Positions 1 to 9,520 of a DNA stretch of 64,000 nt are shown here, in pieces. The stretch is taken from positions 4,173,058-4,237,057 of the forward strand of contig SCHM01000003.1 in NCBI GenBank assembly GCA_004123355.1. Direction: 5' to 3'. Below the pieces are notes generated by a model. The model searched no databases. It was not told the DNA's origin and saw only the letters and a program-made list of their open reading frames with translations. Position numbers and translations under genes: made by a program. Every line of letters starts with the position of its first letter. Position 1 is the first letter of the stretch. This stretch comes from Amphirosellinia nigrospora. Lineage: Eukaryota > Ascomycota > Sordariomycetes > Xylariales > Xylariaceae.

Positions 1-2
1 AA

Positions 3-80
3 GATAAAGCAGATCGTCTCAAAAAGGAAGAAGACAGCATGGCCAGAGAACAAGAATATGCTTTCCGAACCGAGTTCTGA
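3..80 (+). CDS. Possible 3' end of a CDS cut by the window edge
   Basis: An open frame enters from the left edge and ends at a TGA at 78-80. It gives about 25 residues, rich in Lys, Glu and Arg and ending in ARTEF-like residues (FRTEF). The charged composition fits the C-terminus of a coiled-coil or basic protein, but the stretch is too short to identify and could be chance. Sequence left of the window would decide it. Confidence 0.3.
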   Translation, partial: DKADRLKKEEDSMAREQEYAFRTEF

Positions 81-1134
81 GCACTTATTAAACAAGTTCT
101 TGAAAGAAGTGGTTCTAGGTAATGCCTCCTCTCAAATAGTTTTTCATCTTCTATACTAATAATGTACAGCGTACCGGGAGGGTTTTTTCTGTTCGGGTTT
201 AGTATGAACTATTCAACAGCGTTTGAGAAATGAGTCGGTGTATCATTTTAGGTATGTCACGAACCTCGCAAGGGTAGGGTGTAAACATCTGTCGTTGCGC
301 ACGGAGGATCAGTGAAGTCATCTCCGTGGGCTCTATGTGACTACTTGACTATATACAGAGAGTCTCTCTATCTGTGTGCCTAGATCCCTGTTTCCTGGCA
401 AGGTATGAGCAATCGTCAACTTATCAATACATATTAGATAAAAAACTAGACAGCTCCAGCATGTGAGGAAGTTGAGAATGCGAAACCTGAACTAAGTCTT
501 AAATATCTCTGGAAGAGAGATATAGATTTGTAAAATGTATAGTAAAGAACGTATGAAGGAAACGGTTTCGACGAGATGCCTAGGTACGATAAGATAAGAG
601 ATTAGGCGACCTCATCCGCCGAGGGGATGAAGCTCCCAGCTTTCACTAATAATTATACCACGTATCCAGAAATGATATTGAGCTTTTAATATCTATCGCA
701 CGCGCATTTTGATAACCATCTTCGTTCCCTACTGTACTGAAAGACTGCCGTTTCGCGGTGCATTGCGTCGACACTCGCCTCAGAATGGAATTGATTACCT
801 CTCGACCTCGGTTCCTATAGCGCTGGAGGGGTAACGGGGGAGGAATAGGGACTATACTCTGCGCCTGGACGGCGGGACGAGCTCGACGCGCTCTCGCTAC
901 TTTTCAGGTACGGCCATTCGCTCGCGGACTGGCGTTTTGGTGTGTTAGGGGACCGCTGGGCTACGACTTCGAAACCACGGCCGACGGAAAAAGAGGGGGA
1001 ACTACAATACCTAACCTATATACAAAACGCGCGAGCGCGACGGACGATCTTTCCAGGGCGGTGGAAACGTAGAAACAAGGAGACGTGGGAGATAGAGGGG
1101 AAGAAAACGCGCGCCGTGCGCAACCACATGCACG
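81..1134. other. Intergenic, upstream of ARV1
   Basis: No coding signal, RNA gene or repeat was recognised in this 1 kb. The first 700 bases are AT-rich; the last 250 become GC- and purine-rich and presumably hold the ARV1 promoter and 5' leader. Confidence 0.5.
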
Positions 1135-2368
1135 ATGCCCATCTGCATCGAGTGTCGACACCCCGTCCGGACCCTCTGGACCCAGTACTCGGGCGCCGGC
1201 GACGCGAGCTCTAATATCCGCCTCACCGTGTGCCGGAACTGCGGGCGGTTCTGCGACAAGTACGTCGAGCATGACTTTGTCGTGCTGTTCATCGATCTAG
1301 TCTTGATCAAGCCGCAGGTGGGTTCTTCTCCTTTCGCTCCTCTCTTTGTTTGTTCGATGGGGAAAGGAGCGCCTCGGGGACATGGAGGATGCACGCGCGG
1401 GAAAAGGCACGATGAGCGTGGGCAGATAATAGCTGAACTTGAAGAATGAACGAATATCTTTAGATAAATAGCTAACAAATGATCCCATAGGTGTACCGTC
1501 ACCTGCTACATAACACATTAATGCGCGATCGCGATAAATTCGATGTATGTTTCCACAAGTACACCTCTCTTTCGCCGCCGAGTACCCGAACTCGGCCTCC
1601 CCTACTCGAGCAGCGCGAATACAGGATACATAATGTGGAGAGGCTACGAAGCTGAACGACCAAATAACTAATAAATCGTCTTCACAGCCATCCATAATAC
1701 GCCTTGGTACCCTGCTGCTCTTATTCGACGTCTACTTAACTTGGGCGCGTATCGAGAAGCAGGAGTCAGGCGCAGCGTCGGCGGGAGGCAGCAATCTCGG
1801 GGTTCTAGCACGGCAGCCCATCGTGTTCCAATATATATTCTTCCGTACGCAGGCCTCTCATTCCTTATAGAGATCCCCCAGTTCACTAACAGACAAAACA
1901 AACAAACAGTAATCCTCTGCACCTTCTCGACGCTCGCCTTCCACCTCAGCATCCGCTTCCTCACCTCATCCCCGGCATCCCCCTCTCCCTCCTCCGTCTA
2001 CTGCCCACCTACACGCGGCCGAACTCGGTCTCGACGGCGCTCCTCGTGTCCAGCAGTACCAAACTATTCCCCATCCTCATGGTCATCTGGGACTACGACG
2101 TGCCCGCAGCCGCGCGGTCGCTGGGCTGGGCCGTCGTGGCCAACAATGTCGAGGCTCTCGAGATTCTCCTCGACTGTGGCTACGGTGTCGCCGTCGTCCT
2201 CGCCGCTGCTGGAGCTGTCTCTCGCTGGCTCGTCGGCAGGGCCGTTCTTTGGTGTGTCGGCCTCCACGGCGTCGACTCCGCTGATAGCGATGTTGCTGTT
2301 GACGGCCGCGCATTGTGGCACTCCTGGGGCGCGCGGGGGAATGGGGCGGTCGGCTGGCTGTTGGGTGA
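1135..2368 (+). CDS. ARV1: ARV1 family ER lipid/sterol homeostasis protein (four exons, two apparent 1-bp losses)
   Basis: Arv1 proteins are ER membrane proteins needed for sterol distribution and GPI/sphingolipid homeostasis. The first exon opens with the Arv1 homology domain: a zinc-binding Cys pair at residues 4 and 7, and a second CRNCG pair at residues 33 and 36. Exons are 1135-1317, 1491-1544, 1688-1844 and 1910-2368, all with GT-AG introns; the third intron has a CACTAAC branch site. The C-terminal half is hydrophobic with several predicted membrane segments. The frame breaks near 1970-1973 (a C run of four) and near 2319-2321. One added base at each restores a 284-residue protein ending at TGA 2366-2368; as written, the frame runs to another stop at 2522. 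It is convergent with the V-ATPase gene. The family call is firm; the C-terminus depends on the correction. Confidence 0.88.
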
Positions 2369-3099
2369 CATATTCAATACCACTACTACTGTTTGTTTGA
2401 TACTTAGCGAGCGAATTTCGGTTTTTGGTTTCTCGGTGTGGACATCCGTCCGTCTAGGTCTAGAGTTGAGTCACATAAGGTGCGGTCAAATCCTCATTAA
2501 AAGATTCCCATTATACATCTAGATATAGTGAGGAAAGCCTACTTAGCCGAGGCGTATCCTCTTTCTACCCAATCTACTCAGTCATACTGAGGCAGAGCCT
2601 TGTGGTACCATGACCCCCGGCTCTTTCCTCCTGTGATTTCCCTCCGCCCAAAACGCCTGTAGACGACGAGGAAAAGGTAGAAAAAGATATGATGATCATG
2701 ATGCTAGTTTGTCATATTGGTACAAGTCCCGCCTTCCTGAGTTGTCTCTTTCGCTTGTTGATTTCTATATTTGTCCCTGCGAATCTCTTGTTGGCAGTTT
2801 CTGTAGCCCGACCATACTAAATTGCGCGGGGTTCGGAAAACGGAATGGCTCTTGCTCCTATTTCTTTAACAGATTGATAAGCAGACGGCGCGCGTGCGTG
2901 CGTGCGGGTAGGTGGATATTTCGCTTCGTTCGGATCGGGACAGATTGATTAGATAGTGTTGCTGCAGCATCAGAGTCGTTGTGGTGATGATAAATGCAAG
3001 GTATTGTTGTTGTTGTTTGTGTACGGAAGGACGGTTGTTTCGGGGTGTTGTATGTAGATGAGTTTCGTCGTATGTCCGAGAGAGGAACGCCAACGCCCC
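2369..3099. other. Convergent 3' intergenic region
   Basis: This separates the 3' ends of ARV1 (+) and VMA9 (-). It is expected to hold both 3' UTRs and polyadenylation sites. No further gene was recognised; the overlapping open frames look random. Confidence 0.5.
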
Positions 3100-3656
3100 T
3101 TATTCGTGCTCGAAACCCGCCTTGACGTCCGTCCGGCGCGGCTCGATCAGCGGGTGCAGCTGCGCCATGAAGGTGATGAACCACATCAGGTAGCAGCTGA
3201 TGAAGGCGATGATGAGCGACGAGCGCCATGTCCTGTATTTCATTGATGGTTATGTTAGCCTTGTTCTCTCTCGGCCAGATGGTCCCTTTTCTTCTCCCTT
3301 CTTCGTCTCGAGGATAACTGTGACTGCCTCGCTCTTATTTCATTGGCTTCTTTCTTGTTCGCAGTATATAAACCGAGTCCGAAGAATAAGAATAAACGCT
3401 TGCGTGGGTGCGTGGAGAGTGACGGTTACTTACGTCTGGTTCTCGCCCTTCGGTGATAGGAACCATGCGCCGACGCACATGACGGCCACGATGACCAAGC
3501 CGATAAAGACGCTATACCTATATCACAGAGCATAAGATGTCAGTCGGGTGTTAAAAGTATTTCTACTCCCCTCGCTGTCGCATAGCGTCGATGGTGGACA
3601 GCCAATAGGCACCCCAATGAGATTGAATCGACGGGCGTGACGTACCCTTGCGCCAT
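3100..3656 (-). CDS. VMA9: V-type proton ATPase subunit e (three exons)
   Basis: This is the small membrane subunit of the V0 sector, needed for assembly of the vacuolar/Golgi proton pump. Three exons on the minus strand (3646-3656, 3434-3517, 3100-3232) join into 75 residues. The first exon codes only MAQ plus part of a Gly. The protein has two hydrophobic helices separated by the family motif SPKGENQT followed by WRSSL. The second helix ends in the conserved block QLHPLIEPRR, and a short acidic tail follows. All introns are GT-AG (GTACGT, GTAAGT donors) and phases match without correction. Length and motifs match fungal Vma9. The gene is too split to be seen as one open frame, which is why automatic callers may miss it. 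Confidence 0.93.
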
Positions 3657-4086
3657 TGTGATCAACTTTTTGTTGGAGTCGTTTCGGTGCTATAACGTGT
3701 ATCGTTTTACTGAATAAAGCACAGGTGTCGAGGGCGGGATGCGACGATAATGGTGATTGTCGAGCTCGTTATGCCGGATCGAGCTGCCTGGATGGTTGTA
3801 TCTATGGCTCTATGTAGTACGCAGCTTAGCCTCCCGGAGCTCGAGGTATCGGACAGCTACAGATTGCCAAGCCCAGGCTTAGTCATTCCAGTTTCCACCC
3901 TTACCCGGGAGCTACCTACCCTCAGGTTCATGTGACGGATGCCCCTTTCACCAATACTTATAAGCTAACAAAAATTGGTACTTGATTTAGCCTCACTATT
4001 TTAATAATTTACAGTTTTTGTCGTTTAGGTTCATTTCATTGAATTATGAATGGTTACAAGTTACGGACTAGTTACAAATCCTAGGT
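3657..4086. other. Short intergenic spacer
   Basis: This lies between the VMA9 start and the 3' end of the dehydrogenase, both on the minus strand. It must contain the VMA9 promoter. No other feature was seen. Confidence 0.5.
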
Positions 4087-5142
4087 TTAGACATCATTCT
4101 CGAACTTCAATCCGCTCTGCTTCCTCACCGCACCATAGATGCCACCTATGTCCCCTTGTCACCTCCGGCGTGATCAGTTAGGACCTTGAGATACTCGTCA
4201 GCCTCCTTGGCGAGCTTGAGCTCCACGCCGACGCTCTTGCCCAGCGTCATGGCGTGGCCGGCGTCCTTGCGCGCGTTGTCGGCCGAGAAGAGCGGCTCCT
4301 CCATCTGCCAGTACTTGCCCGAAACCATGCGCTCCGCGTAGCCGCTGTATACGCCGCCGAGGAGCAGGTCGACCAGCTTCTGCACCGGCTTGACGCCCAC
4401 CCCCGCCTTCTCGCCCAGCGTGAGCCCCTCGCCGAGCTGCGTCACGAGGTTGATTACGAAGGTGTTGCCTATTAGCTTGAGCTTCAGCGACGACTCGTAC
4501 GGCTTATCGTCGAACGCGATCTCGTCTCGCCCCATCACGCCTGCGATGTAGGGCCGTAGCTTGTCAATTGATGACTTGGGGCCCGCTGGCACGAAGCTAA
4601 GAGTGGAGGTTAGATTGTAGGTTTGCAAAACATTATAGGCTTGCCCTCGGAGAATGTAGAGGAGCACTTACATGAGCGCACCCGCATCAGCCGCGGCAGG
4701 CGCGCCGAAGACGGGGGAGGCGATAAACTCGGCTCCCTTGGCTAGCACGTCTTGCGCGATCTGCTTCGTCGTGTCTGGGTGAATGGTCGAGCAGTCGATG
4801 ATGAGCTTTCCCTTGACGTCGGACTGGAGGATGGTGCCAATGGACTCCTTCACTGCAGCATCGTTGCTAACGATGTTGAAGATGATGTCGGCCTTCTTCA
4901 CGCCCTCGGCGATGCTGTCGACGACCTCGGTTTTGCCGGCAGGTAGGCTCGCCGCCAGATCCTCGGAGCGCTTCTTGGTCCGGTTGAAGAGGATCAGAGG
5001 CTTCTCTAGATTCCCTTTCTCTACCAGGTTCTTACTCATTCCCTGTTTACTACGTTAGTCGATGTCTAAGCGTCGAGGGATTGGGATTCGTGCTCACCCT
5101 GCCCATGTTTCCAAGGCCGATCCACATTAGTTGAGGCGCCAT
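4087..5142 (-). CDS. NAD(P)-dependent 3-hydroxyisobutyrate/6-phosphogluconate dehydrogenase-like protein, C-terminus frameshifted
   Basis: This belongs to the HIBADH (beta-hydroxyacid dehydrogenase) family, which oxidises 3-hydroxyacids with NAD(P); the exact substrate is unknown. Exons are 5098-5142, 4672-5042 and 4087-4596. The N-terminus begins with the Rossmann loop IGLGNMGRG at residues 8-16. The substrate-binding block DCST lies mid-domain, and the helical C-terminal domain carries KLIGN with the probable catalytic Lys near residue 179. As written, the frame stops at 4146-4148 (288 residues). One more C in the 4-C run at 4152-4155 restores a family-like tail (start IGGIYGAV, end KFENDV), a TAA at 4087-4089 and 308 residues. 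It is divergent from the radical-SAM gene. The family is secure; the physiological substrate is not. Confidence 0.88.
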
Positions 5143-5821
5143 GATGATCCTACTTTGATTCGTAGAATAGACTAGGTTTCTAAGTAAGTTGACTCGCTGA
5201 AAAATTGCGAACCAGTTGGTTTTAAAGGGAAATGGTTTGGGGTTGCTGAGGTAGTTATGAAGTCTCCTTGGATCACAATGACGTGTATCAAGACTCCAAT
5301 AGGTGACGGAGAGGGGCACAGTGGTTGCCCTGAACTTCAAGAAATTTGGAAACAGTGAAGAGTTTGTGAGAAAAGAAAAGAAATCATCAGCGTCTGAAGC
5401 CACTCTATTTATCGTTGAAATACTTTATCAAGTCCCGATGGTTCCCGTTCATCAGATCTTCAATTCGGGTTTTATATGACCCCCAAAGCTGCCCCGCAGA
5501 GTTTCGTTGCCGACCTTTTTAGGGGGGTCAGTAGGTATAATGCAGTTACAATACCAATTACTAAGGCTCATAAATCTACGCTTTTACCGGGACGCCTACC
5601 CCATCCCAAAAACCCAAAACATGTTATCACCGAACTTTTCTTTGACAACACCGAGGTTTTGTTACTTTTCTGGCCGGCACCGGATTGGGTTACCAAGCTC
5701 GCTTATTCGCGCATTGCCGTTAGACGCGCGATTCGTAAAACCATCAGCGTGACATCAGCGGTCTGAAACCCGAGCAACGTGGCTAGGACTATTCCAGCGA
5801 TGTTCCCAGCTTACCACCACG
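5143..5821. promoter_or_regulatory. Divergent intergenic region between dehydrogenase and radical-SAM gene
   Basis: This 679-base spacer lies between two genes transcribed away from each other, so it should hold both promoters. I see no defined operator or TATA element that I can assign with confidence. Confidence 0.4.
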
Positions 5822-7134
5822 ATGTCATCAAGTAACGGCATGCAGGCGCTGCTGCTGACTGTCGCGACCCGGGCCCGCAGTGGGAAGGCTCGACTGCTCC
5901 GTCTTTCGCCGAAGTTCGAATACCGGCGGCTCCATCTCGCACCGCCCTTCCTGCTAGATGACTACACCCCTCGTTACCAACTGCTGACAGAAGTCGACGT
6001 GGCGAAGAAACGCTCGCTGGCGTATGCGCATCTGCGGAATTGTAACCTTTGCCCTCGTCTCTGTGGTGTGAACCGGTATGAGACGACGGGCATGTGCCTC
6101 ATCGGTGAGAATGTGAAGGTCAATGTCATCGCGCCACATTTCGGCGAGGGTATGTAGGCTTGCCCCTATCCTATTCCTCCTGTCCGTACCTGGTCTAATA
6201 ACGCAAAATCGTTATTTTGCGTTATGATGGACGGCAACGCCTATGGTACTAGACGCACGTTGTACGAAGATAGATGCAGTCAATTGCATATAAATATAGA
6301 CAAAAATAGATAAATAACTAACGCATACCCTAGAGCCCTGTATCCAAGGCCACAACGGGAGCGGATCTGTTTTCTTCTCAGGGTGCAACTTGCGGTGCAC
6401 ATTCTGCCAGAACTACGACATCGCTCACCAGCGGAACGGGTTCGACCTGACGCCCGAGGCGCTGGGGGCGTGGTACATGAAACTCCAAGAGGTAGGCCGC
6501 GTGCACAACATCAACCTGGTGACGCCCGAGCACGTCGTCCCGCAAGTCGCCCTGTCGATCCTACACGCACGGACGCTGGGACTCCGCGTGCCCATCGTGT
6601 ACAATACCTCTGCCTTTGACTCGCTCGCTTCCCTGGAGCTCCTCGATGGCCTCGTCGACATCTACATGCCGGACTTCAAAGTCTGGACTCGAAAATCGTC
6701 ACAGCGGCTCCTGAAAGCCGACGACTACGCCGCCGCGGCTCGGGAGAGCGTTCGCGCCATGCACGCGCAGGTCGGTGACCTCTGCTTCACGGCCGACGGC
6801 ATCGCGAAGAAGGGGCTTCTCGTCCGCCACCTCGTCATGCCTGGCCAGGAGGACGAGGCGCGAGAGATTGTCAAGTTCATCGCGGACAACGTCTCGCGGG
6901 ATACCTTTGTCAATATCATGGAGCAGTACCGACCGGACGCGCACGTCGGAAGCCAAAGCGGAAGAGAAAGGGACAAGGAGAGGAGGAGGAGAACGCGGGG
7001 GTGGGGATGTGCGTTATGCCGAGATCAACCGCCCTGTCACGGCTGATGAGGTCTCGGCCGTGAGGAAGGCTGCTGAGGCCGTGGGTCTCTGGCGCTTTTG
7101 TGACCCGCCTAGACACGATGGGTTTGCTATTTAG
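5822..7134 (+). CDS. PflX-like radical-SAM iron-sulfur protein (two exons, two apparent 1-bp losses)
   Basis: This resembles the PflX/COG1313 group of radical-SAM proteins, relatives of pyruvate formate-lyase activating enzyme, whose role in fungi is unknown. Exon 1 is 5822-6149 and exon 2 is 6334-7134. The radical-SAM motif CNLRCTFC gives Cys 127, 131 and 134, the ligands of the SAM-binding 4Fe-4S cluster. A separate N-terminal Cys motif (CNLCPRLCG) lies around residues 73-82. The conserved ENIMEQYRP-type segment and a C-terminal EINRPVT block are also present. The frame breaks after HVG (near 6948) and again at the 4-G run 7003-7006. One added base at each gives 376 residues ending at TAG 7132-7134, with a charged low-complexity linker between the breaks. 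The basic N-terminus could be a mitochondrial presequence (inference). The intron is long and carries a hairpin. Confidence 0.85.
6198..6225. repeat. Perfect 12-bp inverted repeat with tetraloop inside an intron
   Basis: The arms ATAACGCAAAAT (6198-6209) and ATTTTGCGTTAT (6214-6225) are exact reverse complements around the loop CGTT. They lie within the 184-base intron (6150-6333) of the radical-SAM gene and would form a stable hairpin in DNA or pre-mRNA. Confidence 0.85.
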
Positions 7135-7902
7135 GCGGCATATATTGTACTATTACGTGTACTACACTGGCATCTTGTCAGAGAGGGCTTGTGTACTGTA
7201 TAGATATCCAGTGACCGGCCTGTGTTCTACGGAAAGGGAGACCGGGTTTTTTCTGCCCGGGGGAGGGGCCGCTAGGGGGCTCGGCGACCGTGAGAGATCA
7301 CGCTCGAGGGTTAAAATGAGTGAAAATACAGGGAGTGAGTACTCTCAGTATAATGCTTTAAGATTAATCATAAGGGTGGCTTGGAACTACATCCAACCGT
7401 TAAACGACATGTAAAACATTTAGGAAGTTTAAGCCAAACACGACAAAATTGTCCATCCCCCTTTTCGTCTTTATATGAAAGGGCGCTTCTTGACGTCCTG
7501 ACTCTGAGGAAACGGGGCTCTAAAAGTCCTCGATTAATGCGAGGAACGTAGATCAAATAAACTGTTTTTCTAATGCATTTAGAAGGTAAATACAGCAAGT
7601 TAAATGGCACCCTGGGCTTAACGTTTGTTGTTCTGTGGTCCTAGACCCCTTTGAGTTTGAGGATAGTGCAATAAGTTAGAACATTCAAACTTAAGGAACG
7701 AATCACAAGTTTCTCTGCGGTTGCTATCAACCTAGCAGTTAAAACTTAGGTACAAGGTTGTTAGAGTCCAAGGGTATCTAGAATTGGATTTCACCGTGCC
7801 AGAAAAAATATGGGGATCCATCTTGACTTGTCGCTGTATTGGGTGTCAAACAAATAGCCCAGCAACTATTTATCACGCATGTCCATGTATAGAATATATC
7901 AT
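7135..7902. other. Convergent 3' intergenic region
   Basis: This lies between the radical-SAM gene (+) and ARPC2 (-). It should contain both 3' UTRs. No further gene or RNA was recognised. Confidence 0.5.
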
Positions 7903-9141
7903 TTAAGCGCCTTGGACCCTGAATGTTCTTCCGCTCGCTGTCTTCCTTTCCTTCTCTTCGTTCTCTGGCCTGGCTCGGCGTAGGACTAGAATATGTTAGA
8001 ACATGTAGAAAGCATCTGTTCGATACAACGTGCTTACCTTGCAGGAAGTCGGCCGTCCGCCTTCTCATACGAGAGTGGATATATGCCTACTCTTTGGTTA
8101 GAGTTGAGCGTTTAAGGATATAGATCACTCATACTTTTGAAGCTTTGATGTGGTAGTGAAAGTAGTCCCTGAAAGTCTGGATATGGGAGATTACGTCGGC
8201 CATCCGCTGGGGGGTCAGGTGACGGGGAAACAGGACTATCCAAGTTAATTGTGCTTCTTTTCAAGCCATGATTTGTAGCGTACCAAAAGTCACATATCCA
8301 ATTTCTCCGCCAGATGTTTCTTTCACGCCAGGAACTCCCTGCAATTCCAGAGGTGGGTCGTTTCTGAAGAGCACCTGTGGCGCATTCTGGATTGCTCTTC
8401 TCCGGGCGTCGACGAATTCTTGGATGAAGACCTTTCCAAATACCCTGTCGGTTTCCTCGCGAAATATAGTGCTGAAGATAACTGTCACTCGGTCGTGGCT
8501 CGCCTTGACATAAATGGCTTCCTCGTCACGGTAGTGGATTGCCATAACCTCGCCGCCTTCTCGCACGCCCTGCGGGGCCTCTTCGCTTGTGTATTTGGAA
8601 GCAGCCTCCTTCAACTTGTAATACTCGGCGTAGGCATGCTCGAACGGGGCGGCCATAGCATTGCGCTTTAGCAGGGATATCTTCTTGATCAATTCGTCGC
8701 GTTCCTCTGGATAACACCATCAGCACCCACACCCACACCCATAATGCCAGAGCCGATAGATGATCTCACCTTTGTCGGCGGGCAAGTTCTCGAGGTCTAC
8801 GAGAACAGAGAAGTCGTAGCCAGTCTCGGGGATACGACATATTGACCGTATTCGCGCTGTAGGACATCCTGGGCACCATACTTGACCAGCTCCTTGAAGC
8901 ACCGGATCTGAAGCGATACTAGGATCTGGGTCTTCGTTTCGGGAGTAGAGATGTGGAAGGTGACGCCATCGAAGTCGGACACGGTCTGGTCGATGTGGGC
9001 TGGCGGTGCTCTGCACACACGGCTTGAGTTAGGCTGGCTGGCTGGCTGAGTGACGATGGATTGGTGCGTCTAGGCTTACCCAGAGAATCTCTCTGTCAAG
9101 ACCGACTGTATCAGAACATTCTGGTAGTCTAAGAGTAGCAT
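7903..9141 (-). CDS. ARPC2: Arp2/3 complex subunit 2 (ARPC2, p34; six exons, one apparent 1-bp loss)
   Basis: This is a core scaffold subunit of the Arp2/3 complex, which nucleates branched actin filaments at endocytic patches. Exons on the minus strand are 9080-9141, 8770-9010, 8284-8706, 8135-8235, 8038-8086 and 7903-7985. It starts MLLLDYQN, as the family does. The conserved C-terminal stretch FHYHIKASK, then AYIHSRMRRRTADFLQ, is split over exons 4 and 5, and the last exon ends with RPENEEKERKTASGRTF. A G run at 8828-8831 is one base short, breaking the frame after QYVVSP. With it restored, the protein has 319 residues, the usual length. An apparent stop at 8129-8131 is only read if the GTATGA donor of intron 4 is missed. 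Its start lies 379 bases from that of UTP12, on the other strand. Confidence 0.93.
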
Positions 9142-9520
9142 CTTAGCATTGGCCGTGTGCGTATGCGTTTGCGTGTGCCGGGTTGACGCTGGATAGACTC
9201 TGCGGATTGGGAGTTGGGTATTGGGGATTGTCGATAGAGAGTTGACAGGTGGGTTGACGGTTATCTGTGGAGGACGATGAATGTAGGCAGGCTAGGTACC
9301 TCAGGTAGTCTACCTATGTGTGCTATGAAGCCCACCAACCAAGCAGTTAAAGCTGCCCGCTTACGTCGGTTGACCCTCTTTCGCGTCTAATGGTCTGTGC
9401 TAGATCCCGTTATCTTATCTTGCTGTCCCTCCAAAAAAGTTCTGGGTCAATTTTTGGTTCTGGGAATGCCGACTCTTTCATACCCGCGTCAAGCTTCCAC
9501 ATGAGGAATTGATCGCAATC
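9142..9520. promoter_or_regulatory. Bidirectional promoter region of ARPC2 and UTP12
   Basis: This 379-base spacer lies between two divergent core genes. It contains a GCTGGCTGGCTG-type repeat nearby (9033-9046, just inside the ARPC2 first intron) and a GCTAGGTACCTCAGGTAG segment near 9288-9306, a word frequent across this window's spacers. Confidence 0.45.

Noticed and set aside
1741-2400. A 219-codon plus-strand frame overlapping ARV1
   Set aside because: It is a mixture of the true exon-4 start, intron and out-of-frame sequence created by the C-run loss near 1971.
8129-8131. Stop codon ending ARPC2 after IKASKV
   Set aside because: The GTATGA is a splice donor; two more exons downstream carry the conserved ARPC2 C-terminus.
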